Assembly: GCA_948470255.1 (NCBI GenBank)
Contig: CAOKOS010000002.1
Location: 22,573 to 86,572 of the forward strand
DNA: 64,000 bases
Origin: an uncultured Lachnotalea sp.
Lineage (GTDB): Bacteria > Bacillota > Clostridia > Lachnospirales > Lachnospiraceae
Reading direction: 5' to 3'
Shown here: positions 1-8,708 of the stretch, in pieces
Layout: each line of letters begins with the position of its first letter
How positions within the stretch are numbered: the first letter of the stretch is position 1
The notes under the pieces: model-generated
Database searches by the model: none
The model's input: the letters and a program-made list of their open reading frames with translations, nothing else
Told to the model about the DNA's origin: nothing
Program-made: the position numbers and the translations under genes

Positions 1-163
1 AGCCATCCGCCATGCCATCGAGGTGGCCTGGAACAGGGGAAAAATGGACACCATTGACGCACTTTTTGGATATACCATAAATACTGGGAAGGGAAAACCG
101 ACCAATTCAGAATTTGTAGCTTTGATTGCGGACAAGATCCGGCTGGAATATAAGAACCGGTGA
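1..163 (+). CDS. spo0A: Sporulation master regulator Spo0A, C-terminal end (partial)
   Basis: Only the last 53 codons are inside the window, in frame from base 2. The residues ([19 protein letters not shown], then LFGYT, then [10 protein letters not shown]) match the recognition-helix region of the Spo0A DNA-binding effector domain, which is strongly conserved in endospore formers. Spo0A is the phosphorelay response regulator that commits the cell to sporulation by binding 0A boxes. The receiver domain lies outside the window. It is on the same strand as glgA but separated from it by 111 bases containing a promoter-like sequence, so the two need not be co-transcribed. Confidence 0.93.
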   Translation, partial: AIRHAIEVAWNRGKMDTIDALFGYTINTGKGKPTNSEFVALIADKIRLEYKNR

Positions 164-196
164 TGTGAAAAATATGGCGGATATCAGAAAAACCGC

Positions 197-225
197 TTCC
201 CAATTTATAAGGAATCTAGTATAAT
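197..225 (+). promoter_or_regulatory. Putative sigma-A promoter for glgA
   Basis: TTCCCA at 197-202 and a perfect TATAAT at 220-225 are 17 bases apart. The site lies 50 bases upstream of the glgA start. The -35 is weak, so the call rests mainly on the -10 and the position. Confidence 0.45.
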
Positions 226-274
226 GAGTATAAATGGGGTTTAAAGGGAAATTGGTCTTTCTGGAGGTGTCAGA

Positions 275-1711
275 GTGAAAAAAATTTTGTTTGCAACATC
301 GGAATGTGTCCCGTTCATTAAAACGGGTGGTCTTGCAGATGTGGCAGGTTCCCTGCCGAAGTATTTTGATAAGGATCAATATGACGTCCGGGTGATTCTC
401 CCCTATTATCAATGTATTCCTGCACGTTTCAGGGAGAAAGCCCAGTATTTGACTAATTTTTACATGAATTATATGTGGCAGGACAGATATGTAGGCCTGT
501 TTCAGATTGTACATGAGGGAATTACCTTTTACTTTGTAGATAATGAGTGGTATTTCAGCGGTGCAAAACCTTATACTGATATGTATTTCGACTTGGAAAA
601 GTTTGCATTTTTCTCCAAGGCAGTGCTTTCCGCCCTTCCGGTCTTGGACTTTAGGCCGGATATCATCCACTGCCACGACTGGCAGACAGGTTTGATTCCT
701 GTCCACCTGAAAGATAAATTTGCCGACAATCCATTTTACCGCGGAATTAAATCTATCATGACAATCCATAACCTGAAGTTCCAGGGAGTGTGGAGCGTAG
801 CCGTGATCCAGAGGATATCGGAGCTTTCGGATTATTATTTTACGCCGGATAAGCTGGAATCCTACAACAACGGAAATATGCTCAAAGGCGGCATCGTCTA
901 TGCAGATAAGGTGACGACGGTGAGCAATACTTATGCGCAGGAAATCAAGATGCCTTTTTACGGCGAGGGGCTGGACGGCTTGATGCTGGCCAGAAGCAGT
1001 GATTTGTGGGGGATCGTAAACGGGATTGATTATGAGGAATACGACCCGGCTACAGATACCTTTATTGCCGCCAATTATGACGCCAGGACGTTCCGCAAAG
1101 AAAAGGTGAAAAATAAAACTGCCCTTCAGAAGGAGCTGGGGCTGGAGGTCAACCCGAAGAAATTCATGATCGGAGTTGTTTCCAGGCTGACTGACCAGAA
1201 AGGCCTTGATCTGGTACAGTGCGTGATGGATCAGATTTGTTCGGAAGACTTGCAGTTTGTGGTTCTCGGAACAGGCGATGAAAAATATGAAAATATGTTC
1301 CGGCATTACGACTGGAAATACGGGGACAGCGTATCAGCCAATATTTATTATTCGGAAGCCATGTCCCACAAGATTTATGCAGGCTGCGATGCATTCCTGA
1401 TGCCCAGCTTATTTGAACCCTGTGGTTTGAGCCAGATCATCAGCCTGCGCTATGGCACGGTTCCCATTGTACGGGAAACGGGAGGGCTTAAGGACACGGT
1501 GGAATCTTATAATGAATATGAGAGCGCCGGGACAGGTTTCTCTTTTGCAAACTATAACGCTCATGAGATGTTGGGAAGTATTCTGTATGCGAAGGATGTG
1601 TATTACAACAGGAAGCGTGAGTGGAATAAGATCATTGACAGAGGGATGGCGAGAGATTTTTCCTGGGTCAGCTCTGCAAGAAAGTATGAGGAACTGTACA
1701 GTGTCTTATAG
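275..1711 (+). CDS. glgA: Glycogen synthase (ADP-glucose type, GT5)
   Basis: The 478-residue protein has the usual bacterial GlgA length. The N-terminal KTGGLADV motif (around residue 17) binds ADP-glucose, and the C-terminal half carries the GT-B nucleotide-sugar region (VSRLTDQKG near residue 303, then PSLFEPCGLSQ near 378). It transfers glucose from ADP-glucose to the non-reducing end of alpha-1,4-glucan in the cytoplasm. The start is GTG at 275, preceded by GGAGGTG. No other glycogen gene is next to it, and its tail overlaps the HD-domain gene by 26 bases. Confidence 0.96.
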   Translation: MKKILFATSECVPFIKTGGLADVAGSLPKYFDKDQYDVRVILPYYQCIPARFREKAQYLTNFYMNYMWQDRYVGLFQIVHEGITFYFVDNEWYFSGAKPYTDMYFDLEKFAFFSKAVLSALPVLDFRPDIIHCHDWQTGLIPVHLKDKFADNPFYRGIKSIMTIHNLKFQGVWSVAVIQRISELSDYYFTPDKLESYNNGNMLKGGIVYADKVTTVSNTYAQEIKMPFYGEGLDGLMLARSSDLWGIVNGIDYEEYDPATDTFIAANYDARTFRKEKVKNKTALQKELGLEVNPKKFMIGVVSRLTDQKGLDLVQCVMDQICSEDLQFVVLGTGDEKYENMFRHYDWKYGDSVSANIYYSEAMSHKIYAGCDAFLMPSLFEPCGLSQIISLRYGTVPIVRETGGLKDTVESYNEYESAGTGFSFANYNAHEMLGSILYAKDVYYNRKREWNKIIDRGMARDFSWVSSARKYEELYSVL

Positions 1712-2270
1712 AGAGAAGGAGTTTCCCCATTCTTTTATCCTCCATGGGGAGGGGAAGGAGAGGGCTGTCACATGGGTCAGAAATGAATCCTGGATCCGGA
1801 AAGAGGAATACAGCCAGGATAAGGAATATATGTCCTGTGTAAAGGATATTATGGAAAATCCGGTTTTTCAGTCCATGGATCAGTATATCCAGCACGGGAA
1901 TACCACGACAAAGGCCCACTGCATCCAGGTGTCTTATTTGAGTTATTGTATTTGCCGGAAACATTCGCTGGATTATGTGGCGGCAGCCAGGGCGGGCCTT
2001 CTCCATGACTTGTTTCTTTACGACTGGCATACGGAAGGAAACCATATCCATGGTTTTACCCATCCGCGGGTGGCCATGAAGAATGCCAGGAAATATTTTG
2101 ATTTAACGCCCAAGGAGCAGAATATTGTCCTTCGCCACATGTGGCCTTTGACACCTGTGCCGCCGAGAAGTATGGAGGGGATGGTGATCGTCTATGCAGA
2201 TAAATTCTGTAGCCTTTATGAAGTCTATGGCCGCGTGAGGAGAGCACTATACCGGGCCGTACACGTATGA
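1686..2270 (+). CDS. HD-domain phosphohydrolase
   Basis: The protein (up to 194 residues) contains an HD-type metal site: a first histidine in TTKAHCIQVSY, then LLHDLFLYDW supplying the His-Asp pair, and later a histidine in RHMWPL and the aspartate in YADKFCSLYEVYG. Such small HD hydrolases act on nucleotides or phosphate esters; the substrate cannot be told. Start uncertain: ATG at 1686 overlaps glgA and lacks a good ribosome site, whereas ATG at 1830 has AAGGA just upstream and keeps the whole HD domain (about 146 residues). Overlap with glgA implies co-transcription. Confidence 0.8.
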   Translation: MRNCTVSYREKEFPHSFILHGEGKERAVTWVRNESWIRKEEYSQDKEYMSCVKDIMENPVFQSMDQYIQHGNTTTKAHCIQVSYLSYCICRKHSLDYVAAARAGLLHDLFLYDWHTEGNHIHGFTHPRVAMKNARKYFDLTPKEQNIVLRHMWPLTPVPPRSMEGMVIVYADKFCSLYEVYGRVRRALYRAVHV

Positions 2271-2325
2271 CAGAGAAGTGCTGGGTTTTAAATTTCAAAT
2301 ATTTTATGAGTACTTTCAAATAATA

Positions 2326-2389
2326 CGGGAGGGTTCGTGCAGTGCGCATTGCCAGATTCACGGCATCTGCGCATGAAACGGATCCTCCC
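2326..2389. repeat. Large imperfect palindrome between convergent genes
   Basis: GGGAGG (2327-2332) pairs with CCTCCC (2384-2389), TGCGCA (2343-2348) with TGCGCA (2368-2373), and TGCC (2350-2353) with GGCA (2362-2365), giving an interrupted stem over 64 bases. It sits between the stop codons of the HD gene and vanT and could end transcription from both sides, although no clean T-run follows. Confidence 0.5.
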
Positions 2390-2424
2390 ATACTATTTGA
2401 CGCTGCAGCAAAAACCAAGGGTTT

Positions 2425-4623
2425 TTATTCTTCTTTCCACATCCTCTCCAGCCTGCCCCCAAGGCGGCTTAAGATTTCATTGGTGATGGTGCCTGCGGCA
2501 TGGGCCCAGTCACAAGCAGTAATCTGGCATTCGCCCTGGGAGCCGATGAGAACGGCAGATTCTCCGGCGGCCACGTCCGGGATTTCAGTCACATCTACAA
2601 TCGTTTGATCCATACAGATGCGTCCGATGATGGGGGCCTTTTTGCCTCTGATCAGGACGAAGCCTTTCCCACAGGAAAAGGAGCGGGGCAGGCCGTCGGC
2701 GTAGCCGATTGCCAGGATGGCCAGAGTGCGTTTTTCACGTGCGGTATAACAGATTCCATAGCCGGCAGATTCTCCGGGCAGCAGTTCTTTGACGGCGGCA
2801 ATCCTTGTTTTTAAGGAAAGTACCGGTTTCAGGGAAGCTCCCCATCGTTTTGTGTCTTCGCTGCCGCTCAAAACTCCGTAAATGGCAATTCCGGCCCGGA
2901 CATAGTCCTTTGCCAGTTCTGGGTGGCGCAACAGCCCATAGCTGGATAAAAGGTGGATTTTAGGGCAGACGCATCCCAGATTTTCAAGGGCTTCTACAGT
3001 ACGGTAAAACTGGGAGGCCTGAAGCTTTGCATAAGCTTCTTCTTCCTCAGTCTGTCCGTCGCTGGTGCACAGATGAGTAAAAACACCGTCCACAACCAAG
3101 TTTTCCATCTGGAAAATACGCTGTAAACGCTCCAGGTTTTCACTTCGTTCGCCCAGACGGTGCATTCCGGTGTCAATGCCGACATGGACATGCAGCTTTT
3201 CTCCAAATTCATTTAAACGGGCGCCATAGGAGGCGTCAACCACAGTCTGGGTCAGATGGTAACGGTGGAGCAAAGGGAACTGGGAGGGATGGGTGTAGCC
3301 CAGGATCAGGATTTCCCCTGTGACCTTGCATTTGCGGAGCCGGACGCCTTCTGCAGCGCAGGCGACGCAAAAAGCATCAACGCCCAGCAGGTTTAATTCC
3401 TGTGCCATGAGCCTGGCGCCGTGGCCGTAGGCATTGGCCTTCAGGGCTGGCATCAGACGGCAGTTTTCAGGAAGCAGGCTCTTTAAATATGCTATGTTGT
3501 GGCGGAATGCTGCCCGGTCAAGTTCAATCCATGCCCGTTTGCCAGGTTCCAAAGAAACACTGTTTTTCCTAAAGTTTACCTGGGGGCTTTCAGCAGTTTT
3601 CCATCGGATGCTTTGCTGTTTGAAGGCTGCTATGGCAAAGGCGGCTCCCACAGCCATGGCGGACACACAGACAAACTGAATGAGAGGATTGTCCACCAGG
3701 AGCCAGGTGAGATGAAGGGGTTTTGCCGCCATCCGCAGGATAATAATCAAGGCTGGATGGAGCAGATAGATCCAGGTGGAGACGGTCCGCAGCCTGGCAT
3801 TGGGTTTACATTCCATGGAAAGCAAAAAACGGAACAGGAAATATGCGGACGGAACGAGAAACAAATACATACTGTCATGGCGGGGAACCTTAAAATGGCG
3901 CAGCAAAAAAGCCTCCGCGGACATGAAAAGGAAGGACAGTAAAAACCCGGCAAGAGAACCCATCCTGCTGCAGGCGCAGAATCCTGTAGGGCAGGGTTCT
4001 TTTTTATGTGCGGATATCCATGCGCCGGCAAAAAGGAAAACAGGAGCGAAAAAAAGCCCGTTTCTGGTATAAGACCAAAGGTTAAACCCGGCCCCGTATA
4101 AGGAGGCAAGAGGCGCCGCTTTCGCCGTAAGCCCGTAGTAGCTGTCGCCCATAAGCCCTAAAAGGTATAAAATGCCGGAGGCGGCTGCCATGGCCTTTAA
4201 AGGAAGGAACCGCTTCATGGCTGCTGCCAGGAGGATTCCCAGGATACAGGCAGGGAAATACCACAGGTGGTAGAAAGAGCCGTCAAAAAGGAACATACGG
4301 AGTGCGGATCCAAAAGTTATATGTTCATAGTGTCCGGCGTAAATGCCAAAGGGCAGATAAAGGAGGATGGCGGCCAGGTAGAATAGCAAAGTACGCACCA
4401 GGAACCGCCGGAGACGGGAGGGGGTCCCATCCCTTCCCAGGATAAAATATCCTGTCACCATGAAAAAGAAAGGCACAGCCAGACGGGCCAGAACCCTGGT
4501 CAGGAAAAAGTCGGCAGTTTCACTGACTGCTTCCAGGGGGGCAATGTGGATGGCGACGACAAGGAGGGCGGCTGCAATACGAAAATAGTCCAGCGCTCCA
4601 AAAAGCGATTTTTCTTCCGACAT
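2425..4623 (-). CDS. vanT: VanT: membrane serine/alanine racemase
   Basis: A two-part protein of 732 residues. Residues 1 to about 350 form a polytopic acyltransferase-3-like membrane domain (about ten hydrophobic segments, with a motif like MVTGYFILG). The remainder is a fold-III PLP racemase with the lysine in ALKANAYGHGA, the tyrosine in AGYGICY, and a C-terminal IGRICMDQ motif. This architecture is specific to VanT of D-Ser-type vancomycin resistance: the membrane part is thought to take up L-Ser and the racemase makes D-Ser for VanG. Start chosen at 4623, one base after the vanXY stop, because GGAGGGG lies at the right distance; an in-frame ATG at 4656 inside vanXY is less likely. Housekeeping Alr lacks the membrane domain. 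Confidence 0.93.
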   Translation of the reverse strand: MSEEKSLFGALDYFRIAAALLVVAIHIAPLEAVSETADFFLTRVLARLAVPFFFMVTGYFILGRDGTPSRLRRFLVRTLLFYLAAILLYLPFGIYAGHYEHITFGSALRMFLFDGSFYHLWYFPACILGILLAAAMKRFLPLKAMAAASGILYLLGLMGDSYYGLTAKAAPLASLYGAGFNLWSYTRNGLFFAPVFLFAGAWISAHKKEPCPTGFCACSRMGSLAGFLLSFLFMSAEAFLLRHFKVPRHDSMYLFLVPSAYFLFRFLLSMECKPNARLRTVSTWIYLLHPALIIILRMAAKPLHLTWLLVDNPLIQFVCVSAMAVGAAFAIAAFKQQSIRWKTAESPQVNFRKNSVSLEPGKRAWIELDRAAFRHNIAYLKSLLPENCRLMPALKANAYGHGARLMAQELNLLGVDAFCVACAAEGVRLRKCKVTGEILILGYTHPSQFPLLHRYHLTQTVVDASYGARLNEFGEKLHVHVGIDTGMHRLGERSENLERLQRIFQMENLVVDGVFTHLCTSDGQTEEEEAYAKLQASQFYRTVEALENLGCVCPKIHLLSSYGLLRHPELAKDYVRAGIAIYGVLSGSEDTKRWGASLKPVLSLKTRIAAVKELLPGESAGYGICYTAREKRTLAILAIGYADGLPRSFSCGKGFVLIRGKKAPIIGRICMDQTIVDVTEIPDVAAGESAVLIGSQGECQITACDWAHAAGTITNEILSRLGGRLERMWKEE

Positions 4624-4624
4624 G

Positions 4625-5395
4625 TCAACCCCTCCATTCTGTAATGATAAAGCCATCTATGTTGTCGCCGGAAACTGCGTAAGGGAGGCGGCTGCTTACG
4701 GAAATCTGCGTTGTCCCGTTTTTGTCTGCCTTTTTCCAGGAGACAGAAATCTGGCGTTCCCCTTTTGTGAAAAGGAATGGACGTTTTCCGTAAGGGAAAT
4801 TCCTCAGAAATAACAGATATTCTTCCAGAGTCAGTTTTTCCCGTTCCATGATTTCCCCATGGGGCGTTCCCACATAGCGGAAATGCCATGGCTCATGGCC
4901 GATTCCAGTTACAGACTCTTTTCCGGCAGGATAGCGCCTGATGAAGCCGTATTCAGGGGCGCGTTCCCGGAAAGTCAAGCAGATGCCGGTGTCTGGAAAA
5001 TCAGGGCAGAGAAAGTCAATGGAATCACTTTTGACTCCCAAGTCAAGGGCAAGGCCGGTCTGATGTTCGCTGTGGCCGGGAAAGGCCACATATGCGTCCG
5101 TAAAAGCCTGCCCGTTTTTTGCCAGGGAATCTTCCCATATGGAGGTCTGTTCCTTCAGAGTGCGGTATCCGCTGACAGGGATAATCTGCTCCCAGCCGCC
5201 GATTTCATCCATGAGGCCTGTAAAAAGGACGGCTGCCCGTCTTAAGAGGCGGATGGAGGAGGTTCCCTCCATTTGGAGGTGGGTTTTCCGGAGTGGCTCC
5301 ATTTCCTGGAGAAGTTCCGGGCATTGGTGATCCCGGTTTACGATAATCAGGCTTCCCATGTGAACCTGGCCCGCGGACAATGTAATGGTTCTCAT
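4625..5395 (-). CDS. vanXY: VanXY: D,D-dipeptidase / D,D-carboxypeptidase
   Basis: This 256-residue M15-family zinc peptidase has SGYRT (75-79), the zinc-binding SEHQTGLALD (His111, Asp118) and EPWH (Glu168 base, His171 ligand). There is no signal peptide, as expected for cytoplasmic VanXY enzymes, which hydrolyse D-Ala-D-Ala dipeptide and remove terminal D-Ala from UDP-MurNAc-pentapeptide. The start overlaps the vanG stop by four bases (ATGA), and the stop is one base before vanT, so the genes are translationally coupled. A plain VanY carboxypeptidase is the alternative, but context and lack of an export signal favour VanXY. Confidence 0.9.
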   Translation of the reverse strand: MRTITLSAGQVHMGSLIIVNRDHQCPELLQEMEPLRKTHLQMEGTSSIRLLRRAAVLFTGLMDEIGGWEQIIPVSGYRTLKEQTSIWEDSLAKNGQAFTDAYVAFPGHSEHQTGLALDLGVKSDSIDFLCPDFPDTGICLTFRERAPEYGFIRRYPAGKESVTGIGHEPWHFRYVGTPHGEIMEREKLTLEEYLLFLRNFPYGKRPFLFTKGERQISVSWKKADKNGTTQISVSSRLPYAVSGDNIDGFIITEWRG

Positions 5396-6441
5396 GGCCT
5401 CACCGCCAATCTTATGATCTGGTCCAGGAGCTGGGAAAAGGAGTAACCTGCCGCTTTCATCATACCGGGATAGCGGCTGTGCTCTGTAAATCCGGGGATG
5501 GTATTGACTTCGTTGAAGACAATTTCCCCTTCTTTAGTTAAAAACATATCCACACGCGCAAAAACACAACAGCCCAGGGCGCGGTAAATGGTTTTTGCCG
5601 TTTCCCTGAGGTTTTTGGAAACTTCCCTGTCTATTCTGGCAGGCACATGGATGGCAGAGGTTTTGAGGGTGTACTTTTCCGTATAATTGAAAAATCCCTC
5701 GGACAGCTGGATTTCGTCCAGTTCCCCGGTGATCAAGTCTTTTGTCCCCAGGATGGCACATCCCACTTCAAAACCATCAATGTTTTCTTCCAGAATCACC
5801 TGGCTGTCATAGTGGAAAGCCAGGGAAACGGCATCGGAAAGTTCTTCCATACGTTCGACTCTTGTGATGCCATAAGAAGAACCGGAGCGGACTGGCTTCA
5901 CATAAAGGGGCCAGCCTGTTTCCATGGCAAAAGAAAGGGCGCGGTTTAGAGAGTCCCCCTGGTTTAAAAGTACAGACTTGGGGATCCGGATACCTGCTGC
6001 GGCCGCCAGTTTATGGGCGCGGTCTTTGTCCATGCAGAGGGCAGAAGATAGGGAACCGCACCCGGCCAGGGGAATATGGAAAAGTTCCAGAAGCCCCTGC
6101 AGTGTGCCGTCTTCCCCGTTTTTTCCGTGCATAATGGGAAGGGCTATGTCTACAGGAATAGATTCGGTTTTTTCGCCGGGGAAAAGAAGCAGCCTGTGGT
6201 CAATCCTGTTGGGAGAGAGGATGGCGGGAATGGCATCGTGTTCATTGCACCATGTATTGTCCCGGATTTTTTTCACATTGCCCCGGAAGTAAAACCATCT
6301 GCCGTCCATGGTGATGCCAAGGGGGATGGGGCGGTATTTGTCCCTGTTTAAATTCTGGATGACGGCATGGGCTGATTCCAGGGAAACTTCGTATTCAGAG
6401 GAGCAGCCTCCGAAGAAAACCAGGATATTTAATTTTCTCAT
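5392..6441 (-). CDS. vanG: VanG-type D-alanine--D-serine ligase
   Basis: An ATP-grasp ligase of 349 residues. It starts MRKLNILVFFGGCSSEYEVS; the FGG...SEYEVS region and the NEVNTIPGFT motif near the C terminus are family hallmarks. The omega-loop reads EKYTLKTS, the pattern I associate with D-Ser-adding VanC/E/G ligases rather than D-Ala or D-Lac ligases. It joins D-Ala to D-Ser, giving peptidoglycan precursors with reduced vancomycin affinity. Start taken at 6441, where AAAGGAAGG lies upstream; an in-frame ATG at 6468 lacks this site. It lies between vanS and vanXY with a 189-base gap upstream that probably holds its own promoter. Substrate choice is inferred from the motif and neighbours. 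Confidence 0.92.
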   Translation of the reverse strand: MRKLNILVFFGGCSSEYEVSLESAHAVIQNLNRDKYRPIPLGITMDGRWFYFRGNVKKIRDNTWCNEHDAIPAILSPNRIDHRLLLFPGEKTESIPVDIALPIMHGKNGEDGTLQGLLELFHIPLAGCGSLSSALCMDKDRAHKLAAAAGIRIPKSVLLNQGDSLNRALSFAMETGWPLYVKPVRSGSSYGITRVERMEELSDAVSLAFHYDSQVILEENIDGFEVGCAILGTKDLITGELDEIQLSEGFFNYTEKYTLKTSAIHVPARIDREVSKNLRETAKTIYRALGCCVFARVDMFLTKEGEIVFNEVNTIPGFTEHSRYPGMMKAAGYSFSQLLDQIIRLAVRP

Positions 6442-6630
6442 GTTTATCCTTCCTTTCATAAAATCCAATGTTTTTGTCTGTTAAGTAAGCTGATTTTATC
6501 AAAAGAAAGGAGCTGAGGTTTGTGGTTTTCCTACGGAAGGACTGACGTTTTTCTCAAGAAATGTTTAAGGATTTATGAATGTCTATATAATGGTCCTGAT
6601 GGGGTATTTGAAATAATGCGCGTTGTTTTT

Positions 6631-7743
6631 TCATGATTTTTGCAGTATTGGCAGGAGGACGGTGAAGGTAATGCTTTCATCAAAACTTTCTGCGGTGATG
6701 GAGCCGCCGAAACGTTCCGTGATTTCTTTTGCAATGGCAAGGCCTAGGCCGGCGCCTCCGGTGGCGGAGGAACGGGAAGAATCCAGGCGGAAAAACTGGT
6801 CAAAGATGCGGTCAAGCTTTTCTGGAGGGATGGTCCGCCCATGATTTTTAACGGCGATTTTTACATAGCCGCGGACGGGGGTTAAAGAAAGCAGGATGGG
6901 GCTTTTAGGGTAACTGTAATTGATGGCGTTGCGGATCAGGTTGTCAAAGACACGCTCCAGCTTACCGCAGTCACAAAATACCTGGATGCCGGGAGTGATG
7001 TCTAAATGCCAGGAAAGCTCTTTTTCTGCCATAATGGGCGTAAATTCACTGGCAAGCTGCTCCAGCATACGGCTTAAATGAATCTGTTCCGGTTCCAGGA
7101 TGAGGGTGGTGAAATTGAAACGTGTGATATCAAAAAATTCGTTGATCAGTTCCTCCAGCCGTTCTGCTTTGGAGAGGGCGATTCCCAGGTATCTGTTTTT
7201 AAGTTCCGGGGAAATCTGGGATTCGTCGTGTAACAGGGACAGATAACCGATGACGCTGGTGAGAGGTGTCTTCAGATCATGGGCCAGGTAGATGACAAGG
7301 TCGTTTTTCCGCTGTTCCGCCTCTTTTGCAAGGCGGGAATTTTCCAGGGAACGGTCCCGTACCTGGTTTAATTCATCCTGCAGCTCCTTGAGTACATCAG
7401 AAAGGATAATGGGGGAAGGCTCCGGGCCGGCCAGCCTTTTGGCGGCGTCCAGCATTTCATCCAGGTAGCGCATAATCCTGTTAATAAAAGAAAACGTGAT
7501 CGCAACCCACCCGATGAGGCAGGAGAGGAGATAGCCGGGGAAGATATAATTCTCCAGCCTTTTAAAAAAGTAGTAGAGAAAGTCTGTATCCTGCCAGGTG
7601 ATCAGATTGTGCCCGGCCCAGACAATGGTGAGGCACAAGATTGCGAGGCCGGCCACGAAGGCGGCCAGTGACAGGAAGTATTGGAAAACCAGTTGTTTTG
7701 TTATTTTGCTCCGCACAGGGTATTTTGCAGCTTTCTTACTCAA
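6631..7743 (-). CDS. vanS: VanS-type sensor histidine kinase
   Basis: About 370 residues. Two membrane helices flank a short extracellular segment (LVFQYFLSLAAFVAGLAI and GYLLSCLIGWVAITF), followed by a HAMP-like stretch, the phospho-acceptor H-box AHDLKTPLTSV, N-box NLIRNAINYS and G-boxes ending GAGLGLAIAKEI. The small external loop is typical of VanS of the B/G group. The start is probably TTG at 7743, overlapping the vanR stop and preceded by GGGGGG; longer ATG starts lie inside vanR and extend into non-homologous sequence. It would phosphorylate VanR in response to a glycopeptide or to cell-wall damage. Confidence 0.88.
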   Translation of the reverse strand: MSKKAAKYPVRSKITKQLVFQYFLSLAAFVAGLAILCLTIVWAGHNLITWQDTDFLYYFFKRLENYIFPGYLLSCLIGWVAITFSFINRIMRYLDEMLDAAKRLAGPEPSPIILSDVLKELQDELNQVRDRSLENSRLAKEAEQRKNDLVIYLAHDLKTPLTSVIGYLSLLHDESQISPELKNRYLGIALSKAERLEELINEFFDITRFNFTTLILEPEQIHLSRMLEQLASEFTPIMAEKELSWHLDITPGIQVFCDCGKLERVFDNLIRNAINYSYPKSPILLSLTPVRGYVKIAVKNHGRTIPPEKLDRIFDQFFRLDSSRSSATGGAGLGLAIAKEITERFGGSITAESFDESITFTVLLPILQKS

Positions 7744-8425
7744 TGGTATAACCAACCCCCCAGACTGTTTTGATATATTTTGGCCGGCGCGCCGGTTCAT
7801 GAAGCTTTTCCCGGAGCCTGGCCACATGGGCCATGACCGTATTGTTGCTGTCCAGATACTTTTCTCCCCACACTTCCTCAAAAAGCTCTTCGGAAGAAAC
7901 CACGGTGCCCCGGTGGCAGCAGAGATGCCAGAGAATATTAAATTCCAGGGGCGTCAGGGAAACTTCTGCCCCATTTAACGTACAGCGGTGGCTGTCCCTG
8001 GAAATATGAAGGCCGCGGATATCCCATTCCTGGGCGCCCCGGGACGGATTCTGGTTGTACCGGGTGTAGCGGCGAAGCTGGGTCTTTATACGGGCCATCA
8101 ATTCCAGCGGGTTAAAGGGCTTTGTGATATAATCGTCCGCCCCCAGGGTCAACCCGGTGATCTTATCCAAATCTTCCCCACGGGCAGTCAGCATAATGAT
8201 CGGGAACAAATGTTTTTCCCGGATTCTCTGGCAGAGGGCAAACCCGTCCATGTCCGGCAGCATGATATCCAGGACTGCCAGGCTGATTTCCTCTGTTTCC
8301 ACACAGGAAAGGGCGTCCAGGGCATTATAAAATTTGCGGACCAGATACCCGTCGTTTCTCAGGTATACTTCTACCAGGTCGGCAATTTCCTGTTCGTCGT
8401 CAACAATCAATATTTTTTCATTCAT
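7736..8425 (-). CDS. vanR: VanR-type response regulator
   Basis: 229 residues of OmpR/PhoB type: an N-terminal receiver beginning MNEKILIVDDEQEIADLVEV with the phospho-acceptor Asp in AVLDIMLPDMDG, the switch Thr in MLTARGED, and Lys in ADDYITKPF, then a C-terminal winged helix (LTPLEFNILWHL ... VWGVGYTIE). The start is ATG at 8425, with AGGAG five bases upstream; a longer ORF to 8578 runs through the promoter and is rejected. It is the first gene of the van operon and would activate its own promoter and that of vanG. Confidence 0.92.
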   Translation of the reverse strand: MNEKILIVDDEQEIADLVEVYLRNDGYLVRKFYNALDALSCVETEEISLAVLDIMLPDMDGFALCQRIREKHLFPIIMLTARGEDLDKITGLTLGADDYITKPFNPLELMARIKTQLRRYTRYNQNPSRGAQEWDIRGLHISRDSHRCTLNGAEVSLTPLEFNILWHLCCHRGTVVSSEELFEEVWGEKYLDSNNTVMAHVARLREKLHEPARRPKYIKTVWGVGYTIE

Positions 8426-8519
8426 GGGTTCTCCTGATTTTTTTGTCTTATCTCCCTTGGCGTAGTCATTCCATTGGACACAGCCGGTGGATCCGCTTTT
8501 GCGTAAAATAGTCTCTTTT

Positions 8520-8548
8520 ATTGTATCCAATGGCCAATTTTCCGTCAA
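8520..8548 (-). promoter_or_regulatory. vanR promoter with overlapping inverted-repeat operator
   Basis: On the minus strand TTGACG (8543-8548) and TACAAT (8520-8525) are exactly 17 bases apart, a near-consensus sigma-A promoter about 95 bases before the vanR ATG. An octamer TCCAATGG at 8526-8533, inside the spacer, is the inverse of CCATTGGA at 8471-8478 in the transcribed leader; extended, the arms match at 11 of 12 positions. The two half-sites are 55 bases centre to centre, which suits a looping operator or paired VanR sites. Function is inferred. Confidence 0.68.
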
Positions 8549-8708
8549 GAGAGAAGGAAAAGATAAAATATTGCACAAGAACCACCCCGGTTTTTCCTGA
8601 CAGTTTTCACAAAAAAGAGAGGAATCTGGGAAATGCTCTTACAAAAAAAGGGTTTTAATGCTAAAATAAAAATAATTGAAAATATATAAAAGAAAGGGAG
8701 GCCGTCAA

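Noticed and set aside
107..1306. 399-codon open frame on the minus strand opposite glgA
   Set aside because: It is entirely antisense to a clear GlgA, has no ribosome site or family resemblance, and reads as low-quality composition.
2425..6441. VanT and VanG as housekeeping alanine racemase and D-Ala-D-Ala ligase
   Set aside because: The racemase has the membrane acyltransferase-like domain specific to VanT, the ligase has an EKYTLKTS omega-loop, and both lie with a VanXY-type peptidase and VanRS.
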